Positions 15,756-23,603 of a DNA stretch of 44,459 nt are shown in pieces. Source of the DNA: an uncultured Acidobacteriia bacterium (GTDB taxonomy: Bacteria > Acidobacteriota > Terriglobia > Bryobacterales > Bryobacteraceae); NCBI GenBank assembly GCA_903925015.1, contig CAIYDY010000017.1:1-44459 (forward strand). The letters are read 5' to 3'. The translations under genes and the position numbers were made by a program. How positions within the stretch are numbered: the stretch's first letter is position 1; every line of letters starts with the position of its first letter. The notes under the pieces were generated by a model. The model did not search any database and had not been told where the DNA came from. It saw only the letters and a program-made list of their open reading frames with translations.

Positions 15756-16941
15756 TCGGCGCGAACTCATTATGGGGCTGGCGGGAACGGCGCTGGGAGC
15801 TGCGTGCTCCTCGGCCGCAAGTCCGGAAGCCGGTCCACTCGACTTGTTCGAGGCCAAGGTTGGCGGCCACAACCTCTACCGGATACCCGGCATCGTCGTC
15901 ACCAAGGGCGGTACCGTGCTCGCGTACGCCGAGGCGCGCGTCCACACCGGAAGCGATTGGGACGACATCGACATCCTGCTGCGCCGCAGCACCGATGGCG
16001 GCCGGACCTTCTCCGAGCCCGTCGGCTTCCCCAAAATTCCCGGCGCGGAACGCAACCCCGTCGCCAATGAGCGCAAACAGGGCAAGCCCGAGTGGCGGAC
16101 CTACAACAACCCGGTCGCGATTCCGTCGCGCGACGGCGGCGTCCACTTCCTCTTCTGCGTCGAGTACATGCGGATTTTCTACTGCCACAGCAAGGACGAC
16201 GGCCGCACTTGGACCAAGCCGGTGGAAATCACCGCGTGCCTCGAACCCCTGCGCAAGACTTTCGCCTGGCGCGTCTGTGCGACCGGTCCCGGCCACGGCA
16301 TCGAATTGAAGAACGGCCGCATCGTGGTTCCGACGTGGATTGCCTTGGGGACGGCGGGCAACGGCCACGGCCCGTCCGTCAACACCACCATCTACAGCGA
16401 CGACAAGGGCAAGACCTGGCACTGCGGGGAGATCGCCATCTCGGACACCCCCGAATTCCCCAGCGCCAATGAGACCATGCTCATCGAGAACGCCGACGGG
16501 AGCGTGACCATGAACGCCCGTACCCCGTCGCCGCGCAACCGCCGGGCCATTTCCCACAGCCCCGACGGGGCCCGCAACTGGTCCCCCGCCAAGTTCGACG
16601 ATACCCTTGTGGACCCCATCTGCGCCGCCGGTCTGGTCCGAATTCCACGCAGGAAGGGTCCCCCGCTCTGGGCATTTTCCAATCCCGATAGCCAAACCCG
16701 CGCCGACGGCAAGGAGCAGGCAAGCAAGGACCGCCGCAACGTGACCGTCCGCATCAGCCGCGACGAAGGCCGCACTTGGAGCAAAGGGCGCGTTCTCGAG
16801 CCCGGTCCCTCGGCCTATTCCGACCTCGCCCCCCTGAACGACAAGACACTGCTCTGCCTCTACGAGGCCCGGAACGCTTCTGGAGCCGCCGTAATCCGCT
16901 TGGCACACATGGACATCGATTCGCTATTGGTGACGAAATGA
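15745..16941 (+). CDS. Exo-alpha-sialidase (neuraminidase), exported
   Basis: A 398-residue sialidase-fold protein that would release terminal sialic acid. YRIPGIV (about 45-51) is the RIP motif carrying the first catalytic arginine. Four Asp-box repeats are visible: STDGGRTF, SKDDGRTW, SDDKGKTW and SRDEGRTW. PSPRNRRAIS and NVTVRIS supply further conserved arginines. The N-terminus (FNRRELIMGLAGTALGAACSS) has a twin-arginine-like start and a possible lipobox cysteine, so it may be Tat-exported and lipid-anchored. It overlaps the receptor gene by 11 bases and the lyase gene by 4. A decayed paralogue lies at 23604-24219. Linkage specificity cannot be judged. Confidence 0.92.
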   Translation: MPFNRRELIMGLAGTALGAACSSAASPEAGPLDLFEAKVGGHNLYRIPGIVVTKGGTVLAYAEARVHTGSDWDDIDILLRRSTDGGRTFSEPVGFPKIPGAERNPVANERKQGKPEWRTYNNPVAIPSRDGGVHFLFCVEYMRIFYCHSKDDGRTWTKPVEITACLEPLRKTFAWRVCATGPGHGIELKNGRIVVPTWIALGTAGNGHGPSVNTTIYSDDKGKTWHCGEIAISDTPEFPSANETMLIENADGSVTMNARTPSPRNRRAISHSPDGARNWSPAKFDDTLVDPICAAGLVRIPRRKGPPLWAFSNPDSQTRADGKEQASKDRRNVTVRISRDEGRTWSKGRVLEPGPSAYSDLAPLNDKTLLCLYEARNASGAAVIRLAHMDIDSLLVTK

Positions 16942-17819
16942 CAACCGAAAAACTTCGCGGAATCCTTCCCGCCTTGGTAACTCCCCTCCGCGAGGACCGC
17001 TCATTGGACCGGCCCGCTTTCGAAAAGCTCCTCGAACACGTCTACAGCGCCGGATGCCACGGTGTCTACCTTTGCGGCAGCACCGGTGAGGGCATCCTGC
17101 TGCCGCCATCCATGCGCCGCGAAATCGTCGAAATTGCCGCCGCGAACTCCCCCAAGGACAAGCTGATCACGGTCCACGCGGGCGCGACCGCCTTGGCCGA
17201 CGCTGTGGAGCTAGTCCGGCACGCCGAATCCATCGGTGCGCACGCCGTCAGCAGCATCCGGCCCTACGGTTCCAGCTTCGCCGAGATGATGGAGACCTAC
17301 CGGCACCTAACCCAAGCCACAAGCCTGCCGTTTATCGCCTACTACTTCCCGGCGGAGGTCGGCGGACCTTTGGGAGTCTCGCAACTGGAGCAAGTTTGCG
17401 CCCTGCCCGGCGTGGTAGGTCTCAAATTTACGGACTACGACCTCTACACGCTCTCCCTGATCGTCCGCCAAGGCCACCTCGTTTTCCACGGGCGGGATGA
17501 AATGCTGGCCGCCGGATTCCTAATGGGGGCCTGCGGCGGCATCGGCAGTATCTACAACGTCGCCCCGCACTGGTTCATTGAGCTTTACGACCATTGCCAG
17601 GCCGGACGCTGGACCGAGGCCCGCCAAATTCAGGACCGTATCAACGATCTGATTCGGATCCTCGTCGCCTACCCGTTCCTTTCCGCTCTCAAGCGCGCAA
17701 TCACGTGGGTCGGAATTCCCTGCGGACGCCCGCTAGCCCCGCGCCTGGCGTTGACGGATGCGCAGGACCGTGCGCTCGTCGAGGCCCTCGAAGCACTACC
17801 GGGATTGCGGAGAGCATGA
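16938..17819 (+). CDS. nanA: N-acetylneuraminate lyase (DHDPS superfamily)
   Basis: A 293-residue TIM-barrel class I aldolase that splits N-acetylneuraminate into pyruvate and N-acetylmannosamine. GSTGEG is the carboxylate-binding loop, Tyr135 in IAYYFP corresponds to the catalytic tyrosine of the YNIP motif, and Lys163 in GLKFTDYDLY forms the Schiff base. The downstream FHGRDEMLAAGFLMGACGGI segment resembles neuraminate lyases more than dihydrodipicolinate synthases, and the operon context supports that choice. The ATG overlaps the sialidase stop by 4 bases (ATGA), and its own stop overlaps the transporter start likewise. No nanK or nanE is visible in the window. Confidence 0.9.
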   Translation: MTTEKLRGILPALVTPLREDRSLDRPAFEKLLEHVYSAGCHGVYLCGSTGEGILLPPSMRREIVEIAAANSPKDKLITVHAGATALADAVELVRHAESIGAHAVSSIRPYGSSFAEMMETYRHLTQATSLPFIAYYFPAEVGGPLGVSQLEQVCALPGVVGLKFTDYDLYTLSLIVRQGHLVFHGRDEMLAAGFLMGACGGIGSIYNVAPHWFIELYDHCQAGRWTEARQIQDRINDLIRILVAYPFLSALKRAITWVGIPCGRPLAPRLALTDAQDRALVEALEALPGLRRA

Positions 17820-19018
17820 CGAACAAGCCGCTCCACCCATGGGTTCTGGTCGCCCTGCTGTGGGGAGCGGCATTGCTGAATTACTTGGATCGCCAAGTCG
17901 TGTTCTCGGTCTTCCCCCTGCTGCAGCGGGACTTGGGCGCGACTTCCTTCCAGCAAGGGCTCATCGGAACCGTGTTTCTTGTGTGCTACGGCTTGGTGAG
18001 CCCCTTCGGCGGCTACACTGCGGACCGCATCGGACGCGTTCGTGTCATTCTGGGGAGCTTGATCCTGTGGAGTATCGGCACTTGGGCGACCGGACACGTT
18101 GCCTCCATTACCCAAATGCTCTGCGCGCGGGCCCTGATCGGAGCCAGCGAGGCATTCTACCTCCCTGCCGCCTTGGCCCTCATCGCCGACCGCCACGGCC
18201 CCCGGACACGTTCGCTCGCCACCGGCATTCACCAATCCGGCCTCTACGCCGGACTCGCAATCGGCGGCGCGTGGGGTGGTTGGATGGGCGACACCGTCGG
18301 TTGGCGACCGGCATTCAACATCCTGGGGCTGGCGGGCATCGCCTACTTTGCGGTGTTGCTCGTACTCTTCCGTTGGCAACCCGACCGCACCGGCAGCACA
18401 GGTTTCGCCGGTTCCGTGATGCCGATCCTCCGCACGGGGTCGTTCTACCTGATCCTGACTGGATCGGTCTCGTTTTCGCTCGCCAACTGGCTGATCAACA
18501 CCTGGCTGCCGACGTTTCTGTATGAACGCTTCCACCTGACCTTGGGCGGCGCCGGTTTCTCCGCGACTTTCTACCTCCAGGCCGCCAGCTACGCCGGAGT
18601 CGTAATCGGGGGCACCGTCGCGGACCGCTGGACGCGCACCAATCCACGCGCACGCCTCTACACCCAAGTAATCGGACTGGCCTTCGGCGCGCCGTTTCTC
18701 GCGTGGGTATCCGTCGCCGGGAGTCTGCCGGTCACATTGATGGCGCTCGCCGTATTCGGACTCGGCCGTGGTGCCTATGATTCCAACGCCATGCCGGTTT
18801 TGCGCGAGGTTACCGGCGACAGCCGTTCCGCCACCGCCTATGGATTGCTCAACATGGCGGGGACTATCGCAGGCGGTGCGGAAGTCGCAGCCGCCGGTTA
18901 TCTGAAGCAGCATATCGGCCTGGGAGGAGCGTTCCAGTTCGCCGCGGGTGCGCTGTTGGTGGGCTCGATGGTGTTGCTGAGCGTCCGCACCCGCTCAACC
19001 AAGGTGGAAACGCTATGA
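17816..19018 (+). CDS. MFS transporter, probable sialic acid permease
   Basis: A 400-residue inner-membrane protein with about 12 hydrophobic segments. It carries MFS signatures: LNYLDRQVVFSVFPLL in helix 1 and GGYTADRIGRVRV in the loop 2-3 region, with the corresponding VADRWTRTNPRAR loop in the second half. It resembles the anion/cation symporter group that includes sugar-acid and sialate transporters such as NanT. The operon position between nanA and the mutarotase makes sialic acid the most likely cargo. It overlaps both neighbours by 4 bases (ATGA). An upstream in-frame extension to 17594 lies within nanA and is not used. Confidence 0.87.
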   Translation: MTNKPLHPWVLVALLWGAALLNYLDRQVVFSVFPLLQRDLGATSFQQGLIGTVFLVCYGLVSPFGGYTADRIGRVRVILGSLILWSIGTWATGHVASITQMLCARALIGASEAFYLPAALALIADRHGPRTRSLATGIHQSGLYAGLAIGGAWGGWMGDTVGWRPAFNILGLAGIAYFAVLLVLFRWQPDRTGSTGFAGSVMPILRTGSFYLILTGSVSFSLANWLINTWLPTFLYERFHLTLGGAGFSATFYLQAASYAGVVIGGTVADRWTRTNPRARLYTQVIGLAFGAPFLAWVSVAGSLPVTLMALAVFGLGRGAYDSNAMPVLREVTGDSRSATAYGLLNMAGTIAGGAEVAAAGYLKQHIGLGGAFQFAAGALLVGSMVLLSVRTRSTKVETL

Positions 19019-20049
19019 ATCGCAGGGTCGCGCTCCAGTCCTTGATCGCCGTACCGGCGTTCGCCCGCCCGTGCCGCCTCCCGATGTTGCCACCGTACCC
19101 GGTCCCGGTTGCCGGACAATTCGTAGGCGTCCACAGGGGACGGATTATTGTGGCGGGCGGCACCATCTGGACCAAACCGAAATGGGAGGGCGGCGAAAAG
19201 CGCTGGACCAGCGCGATTTACACCCTCGGTCCCGGAGAAACGTCCTGGCACAAGAGCGGGGAGCAACCCGAGCCACTCGCCTACGGCGGTGCAGTCTCCA
19301 CTCCCGCTGGTCTCGTTTGCATCGGCGGACAGAGCCCAACAACGGCCAGCGCCGCCGTTGGACTTCTCTACTGGGATGGTTCCCAAGTCCGCCAGCGCCC
19401 AATGGCCGATCTCCCCAATCCCTTGATGCTCCTGGGGGCGGCGATGTCGGGAAAATCGATTCTAGTAGTCGGCGGACAGGCTGGACCCGCGTCCACGGAA
19501 GCCTCAGGCAAAGTGTGGCAATTGCCTCCCAACGGTCGGAAATGGGAATCGGCACCTCCACTTCCCGGACCGGGGCGGATCCTGCCGGTAGTCGCCGGAG
19601 GTCGCGATGGTATCTTTGCCGCCAGCGGTGCTTCACTATCTGCAGATTCTTCTGGAAAGCCGGTAAGAACCTACCTGCGCGACGCCTTTCGCTTCCGTCC
19701 CGAAACCGAATGGACGGCCCTGCCGGAACTCCCATCGCCGGTCCTCGCTGCCCCATCATACTGCGATTCCGCTGGGAATTTCGTGGTTCTCGGAGGCGAT
19801 GACGGCGTGCACGCGGGCGAAATTCCCGATCCCGGTCCGAGACACCCCGGCTTCAGCCGCACCATTCTCCGTTTCGATCAAGGCCGATGGCATCCCGCCG
19901 GAACCCTTCCGGAAGGCCTTGTGACCACCGGTGCCGCAATTTGGAACGGCCTTGCAGTCGTTCCATCCGGCGAAAACCTTCCCGGCACAAGAACCACCCG
20001 CGTTCTCTCCAACCCGATTCGCGCTAGAATTGCGCCATGCGCGCTCTAG
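19015..20049 (+). CDS. Kelch-repeat sialic acid mutarotase-like protein (NanM-like)
   Basis: A 344-residue probable exported beta-propeller. Repeated Kelch strands are visible: GRIIVAGGTIW, AGLVCIGGQSP, KSILVVGGQAG, GIFAASGAS and FVVLGGDDG, plus the YLRDAFRF segment typical of N-acetylneuraminate epimerases. NanM converts alpha- to beta-sialic acid after sialidase release. The N-terminus (MNRRVALQSLIAVPAFA) could be an export signal. The ATG overlaps the transporter stop by 4 bases, completing the operon. The last dozen codons run into the promoter and first codons of a truncated hydrolase copy, so the native C-terminus may have been altered by the rearrangement that begins here. Confidence 0.82.
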   Translation: MNRRVALQSLIAVPAFARPCRLPMLPPYPVPVAGQFVGVHRGRIIVAGGTIWTKPKWEGGEKRWTSAIYTLGPGETSWHKSGEQPEPLAYGGAVSTPAGLVCIGGQSPTTASAAVGLLYWDGSQVRQRPMADLPNPLMLLGAAMSGKSILVVGGQAGPASTEASGKVWQLPPNGRKWESAPPLPGPGRILPVVAGGRDGIFAASGASLSADSSGKPVRTYLRDAFRFRPETEWTALPELPSPVLAAPSYCDSAGNFVVLGGDDGVHAGEIPDPGPRHPGFSRTILRFDQGRWHPAGTLPEGLVTTGAAIWNGLAVVPSGENLPGTRTTRVLSNPIRARIAPCAL

Positions 20050-20102
20050 TAGTTCTCCCGTTCATCGCCGGACTGGCCGCCGCCCAAACCTCCTGTATCT
20101 AG
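20025..20102 (+). pseudogene. Stub of a secreted hydrolase: promoter plus signal peptide only
   Basis: TAGAAT (20025-20030) lies six bases before an ATG at 20037. A 21-codon frame follows (MRALVVLPFIAGLAAAQTSC) and stops at TAG 20100-20102. The block matches, base by base with scattered changes, the promoter and signal peptide of the intact hydrolase at 24248. It is therefore the 5' end of a second copy whose body has been lost. It could still be transcribed and make a short peptide, but a remnant is likelier. Confidence 0.75.
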
Positions 20103-20402
20103 GTGTACACTTCCACTTGGGTTTGGTCCGCGAACTCCATTGGCCCGCTGCCCCTCAAAACTCTGCCATCTGACGTTCCGTCAGCAGGTCCTTGTTCCGT
20201 ATGCGTATCTGCACGCGGGCGCGGAACCACGTGACCAAGCGAACGACTTGGCCGCGAACCGGTTCCTCCCTCACTTGGAGTCGCATGCGCGCGGCCCGTC
20301 CGCTTTTCAGGATCACCCTGCACTGGAAACGACCGTCGCTTCAGGATCATCTTGCATTGGACGATTATCGGGGGCCCCTATACATGGTAAAATGGCTAAA
20401 CT
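20103..20402. other. Gene-poor spacer with an open minus-strand fragment and short direct repeat
   Basis: No complete gene is recognised. On the minus strand about 55 codons from roughly 20328 to 20166 are open (including VREEPVRGQVVRLVTWFRA and NKDLLTERQMAEF, then TGA) and look protein-like, but no family is recognised; it may be a broken gene end. An imperfect direct repeat of about 29 bases occurs at 20296-20325 and 20333-20360, sharing TTCAGGATCA and TGCAYTGG. Confidence 0.35.
20357..20384 (+). promoter_or_regulatory. Promoter for the membrane glycosyltransferase-like gene
   Basis: TTGGAC (20357-20362), a 16-base spacer and TATACA (20379-20384) form a good promoter. Transcription would begin near 20391, about 12 bases before the proposed TTG start at 20403. 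The spacer holds the palindrome GGGGCCCC. Confidence 0.45.
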
Positions 20403-21932
20403 TTGCGAACCCCCGAAATTTCAGACGCGGCCGCTAGGCGATCGGTCCTTTCGTTTGGCGTCCTTCTGCTGGTCGCCTTCGCAATTATGGACGCTTTGGC
20501 TCCCGCTGGACGGCGCTTGGCCAAGATTCGCGGCGTGGATCCGGTCAACTATTTTGGAATCGCCCACTCGCTCCTGTTCGACCATGATTTCGATTTGACA
20601 AACGAGTTTGCCCGCATTCCTCCCGATGCGCGCGAATGGACGCAGGTCCAGCCTTCCGGGCTGCCCGGGAGCCCTTGGGGAACCGGATACTCAACGCTCG
20701 AAATTCCCTTCCTCGCAGCCGGAACCGTGCTGGACCACATCGCTGGAAATCAGGCCGACGGATATGGGCCTTTTGCCATCCTTCTCTACTGTTTTGGAAG
20801 CCCGGTGTTCGTCGGCCTCGGCCTGTTCGCGTTGTACGGGGCACTTCGAAACTCGGCTGACTTACTGGGCCTCGAAGAGGTCACGCCCGGCTTGGCGTTG
20901 TTTATTGTCGGCGCAGTTTTCCTCGGAACCAACGTTGGGTATTACAGCTTTTCGCAGATCTCTCATGCCTCGACCTTCCTCATGGCCAGTACTTTCCTGG
21001 CATGCTGGCTGACTGCGCGGCGCGGCGACAACGTGAAATGGTGGTTGTTCACAGGCCTCGCCGGAGGCTTCCTTTCTGTTTGCCGGTGGCAGGACATTCT
21101 GTACCTAGGCGGAATACTTTTTTACGAACTGGCAAACGGAAATATCCTGAAAAAGTCGGCGTCGTGGTGGAAAAGCCGCATGGCCCTCGTCGGAGGGGTG
21201 ATCTTGTGCTGGATTCCCCAGATCGCCGAGTGGAAGATCATCTACGGTAAATACATCACCATCCCGCAGGGTCCGGGCTTCCTGAAGTTCCCTCCCGTTT
21301 CGATACCGTTAGTTCTGCTGTCCAGCCGCAACGGTTGGTTCACGTGGACCCCGCTGGCCCTTCTGGGTTGCGCCGGTTTATTGATTGGCGTACTGAAACT
21401 GCCGCGCCGCCTCGGCCCGTGGATGCTCGTCTTATTGCTCGCGGTTTCGGTGATCGGCTCGATGCCTCTGTGGCACGGAGTTGACTCCTTCAGTTCGAGA
21501 TATCTGGTGTCGATGGTCCCCATCGCTTCACTGGGGCTCTGTCGCCTTGTTGCCAATTCGGGGGGATGGACCAGGTCCGCACTGGTCACCACAATAGTTC
21601 TCTGCTGCGCTTACTCCGCGTTGTTTGCAATTCAGTTCCGCTTCGATCTGGTCCCTACCAACGAGAGGCTGACGGTCGGCGAGATGGTGTGGGACAAGTT
21701 CCGTCTGCCTTCCGTACGCCAGCGGAAAGCGGCGCTGGCAGCAGGCCGTCAGGCGATCGCTAGAGGCGATCTGGCCGGTGCCATCACCGCGCTCGAACCG
21801 GCGCGCAGATGGGGAGAAGACAGGCAGATTGAAAGAGAACTGGCACGGGCCTATCGCGCTATGGGAAACTCCGGCGCAGCCAGTGCCGCCGATGCGACGT
21901 ATGAACGGCTTCAGCAGTCGAGACTCCCGTGA
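20403..21932 (+). CDS. Polytopic membrane protein, GT-C glycosyltransferase-like
   Basis: A 509-residue integral membrane protein with roughly ten hydrophobic helices. A first periplasmic loop rich in acidic residues after helix 1 (IRGVDPVNYFGIAHSLLFD) resembles polyprenyl-phosphate-dependent GT-C enzymes. The C-terminal 80 residues form a soluble helical, TPR-like tail (ARGDLAGAITALEPARRWGE). The start is uncertain: TTG at 20403 fits the promoter, while nearby ATGs at 20384 and 20392 are out of frame. A later in-frame ATG would remove most of helix 1. Its stop overlaps by 4 bases (GTGA) the start of a HAD-UbiA pseudogene, whose product would normally supply polyprenyl-linked sugar donors, consistent with a glycosylation role. 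That partner is now broken. Confidence 0.6.
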   Translation: MRTPEISDAAARRSVLSFGVLLLVAFAIMDALAPAGRRLAKIRGVDPVNYFGIAHSLLFDHDFDLTNEFARIPPDAREWTQVQPSGLPGSPWGTGYSTLEIPFLAAGTVLDHIAGNQADGYGPFAILLYCFGSPVFVGLGLFALYGALRNSADLLGLEEVTPGLALFIVGAVFLGTNVGYYSFSQISHASTFLMASTFLACWLTARRGDNVKWWLFTGLAGGFLSVCRWQDILYLGGILFYELANGNILKKSASWWKSRMALVGGVILCWIPQIAEWKIIYGKYITIPQGPGFLKFPPVSIPLVLLSSRNGWFTWTPLALLGCAGLLIGVLKLPRRLGPWMLVLLLAVSVIGSMPLWHGVDSFSSRYLVSMVPIASLGLCRLVANSGGWTRSALVTTIVLCCAYSALFAIQFRFDLVPTNERLTVGEMVWDKFRLPSVRQRKAALAAGRQAIARGDLAGAITALEPARRWGEDRQIERELARAYRAMGNSGAASAADATYERLQQSRLP

Positions 21933-22625
21933 TCCAGTCCGACCCGATTCCTCTCGTCGTGGATCTGGATGGGACCATCCTCGTCACCGATACTTCGCGG
22001 AAGGCTTGCTTAGCCTTTTACGGAGCAGTCCGCGAAGGCTCTTAGCTTATCCGGTTGGCTGCTCTGCTGGCAAGGCGTATCTCAAGATCCGCGTCGCGAG
22101 ACGGGCCGTCTCGATCCGAAGTTTCTCCCGCTGAACACAAACCTCGTGGCGTTTCTGGAGCAGGAGCGGGCCTCGGGACGGGCCCTTATTCTGGCCACCG
22201 GTGCCCACAAATCGATCGCGGAGGCGGTATCCTCTCACCCGGGATCTTTGACGCGGTCCTGTCGACGGATGTTGTCAACTGATCGGTCGTGCCAAACGCG
22301 ACGCGCTGGTCAGCCCCTTCGGCGAACGTGGTTGCGACTATGTGGGCGACAGCAGTGACGATGAACATGTGTTCGCGGCGTGCCGAATCGCCTGTCCGGC
22401 CGGACATCAAAAGGGTATTCCCGCATCCGCTCCGCGGAAGGGCGCGGTTCAGGGTTCCTCGCTTGCGAGGCCATCCGCCGACGTCGCACCTTGGGTGAGA
22501 GCCCTGCGCGTGCATCAATGGGCCAAGAACCTTTTACTGATGTTGCCCACACTGCTGAGTCACAGGATTAGTCCGGCCACAATTGTGACCCTCTTGGTGA
22601 CTTTCGCATTCATTTGCGTCGTGTT
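21929..22625 (+). pseudogene. HAD-UbiA prenyltransferase fusion, frameshifted and truncated
   Basis: A GTG at 21929 starts a frame with PLVVDLDGTILVTDTS, the HAD motif I, which stops after about 30 codons. The protein then continues in other frames: LVAFLEQERASGRALILATG (HAD motif II), a GDYVGDSSDDEHVFAA-like piece (motifs III/IV, seen as CDYVGDSSDD) and WVRALRVHQWAKNLLLML, the start of a UbiA membrane domain. UbiA homology ends after about 40 residues where the convergent methyltransferase gene begins. Several frameshifts and a large 3' deletion make it non-functional. Intact relatives make decaprenylphosphoryl-ribose-type donors or similar prenyl-linked products. The start overlaps the upstream membrane gene by 4 bases, so the two were once an operon. 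Confidence 0.82.
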
Positions 22626-23295
22626 AGTTCGTGGTGCCTGCGGGGCCTGACGGCACGCCGATTACCGCGAAGTAATGCAGGCTCCTACCGAGCAATTCGT
22701 TGAACAGCGGCGGATAGATGTCGATCGACGTGCGCTCTTCCAGTAACTCTCCGCCCATCGCGGCTGCTGCCTCTCGCCATTCGTCCAAGCTGTTGTAGCG
22801 ATAGGTGCACGGAACACCGTAACCCGCGTTCGCAGCCCAGTCCAGGAGACTGATTCGTTCCTGCGCAAATAACCCCTCGCGAAGGTGATCCTTGACGATG
22901 ACAAACTTTCCTGACACCCGCGCGGCTTCTTCAAGCAGACGCTGCGGTTGCAGATCGTGGTGGAGCACATCTGCGACGATGGCTGCGTCGAAGGCTCCAT
23001 CGGCGAAGGGCAGGCGAGGTCCGTCATGGGCCGTAACCGGGATCAGTTCCGCGCCGCGCCGAACTTTTTCCACACCCTCCACTTCCACCGCGGGGTTGGC
23101 ATTCATCAGCGCCCGCCCCAAATGTCCGAAACCGCAGCCGATATCGAGGACCCGCATGCCGGGCTTCAGGTGCGGTGAAATCAGCTGGACTAGCACCCGC
23201 AGGCGATGTTCGTAGATGGGTTGATGAAACCGTCGCAGCAGAGCCCGCATGGCTACAAGAATAACACGAGGAACACGGTACAATAACCGAATCAT
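22624..23295 (-). CDS. Class I SAM-dependent methyltransferase
   Basis: A 223-residue Rossmann-fold methyltransferase. VLDIGCGFGHLG is motif I for S-adenosylmethionine binding, VEGVEKVRRG gives the acidic motif II, and FDAAIVADVLHHDLQPQRLL is the motif IV/V region of the Methyltransf_11 group. It looks intact. Its substrate is unknown; the Tyr/Arg-rich C-terminal part gives no clue. The start may be ATG 23295 or the internal ATG at 23250 (MRALLRRFHQPIYEHR), which removes a short hydrophobic N-terminus; neither has a strong ribosome-binding site. It is inserted between pseudogene fragments and its 3' end abuts the truncated UbiA remnant, so it may have arrived by rearrangement. Confidence 0.8.
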   Translation of the reverse strand: MIRLLYRVPRVILVAMRALLRRFHQPIYEHRLRVLVQLISPHLKPGMRVLDIGCGFGHLGRALMNANPAVEVEGVEKVRRGAELIPVTAHDGPRLPFADGAFDAAIVADVLHHDLQPQRLLEEAARVSGKFVIVKDHLREGLFAQERISLLDWAANAGYGVPCTYRYNSLDEWREAAAAMGGELLEERTSIDIYPPLFNELLGRSLHYFAVIGVPSGPAGTTN

Positions 23296-23329
23296 ACCCA
23301 GAGCCGGAATTCTGGTAGTGATTGGCGCA

Positions 23330-23590
23330 GTCCACTATATTTTCCGCGTGACAGTCAGTGATGCGGGCAAAGAAGTCGTGGGCGAGACGACCGTGGATGT
23401 GCGCTTTCTCAGCGTCGGCATTCAGGCCTTTTCACTCGATCTTGCCTCGGCGGCGGCGACAAAATCCACGGGGACAAGGGGATCTTTAGCGGTAACTGGC
23501 CGAACCCGGCACACCAGTGGCTGCCGGTTATCGATCATCCCTACGACAAAAGCAACCAGCGAATTCGTCGTAACCGCTCCAGTGAAATAA
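23330..23590 (+). pseudogene. Fragment of an M1-family aminopeptidase N-terminal domain
   Basis: The plus strand reads VHYIFRVTVSDAGKEVVGET and then TTVDVRFLSVGIQAFSLDLA, which resembles the first strands of M1 aminopeptidases. After a gap, a second frame reads HGDKGIFSGNWPNPAHQWLP and then VIDHPYDK, the conserved NWP...W(L/I)P..DHP.DK segment, continuing one base out of frame as ATSEFVVTAPVK before a stop. The catalytic zinc domain (HEXXH) is absent. The piece is thus a deleted, frameshifted relic. It sits directly before the sialidase relic, so both were probably brought down by the same decay. Confidence 0.7.
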
Positions 23591-23603
23591 CCCCCTCGCG
23601 ACC

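Noticed and set aside
16938-17819. Assignment as dihydrodipicolinate synthase (dapA)
   Set aside because: The GLKFTD segment and FHGRDEMLAAG region match neuraminate lyases better, and the operon is for sialic acid.
17669-18913. A 414-codon minus-strand open frame over the MFS gene
   Set aside because: Antisense to a gene with clear MFS motifs; no family features of its own.
20384-20436. ATG at 20384 as start of the membrane protein
   Set aside because: It is out of frame with the 20403-21932 frame and stops after 17 codons; TTG 20403 fits better, with reservations.
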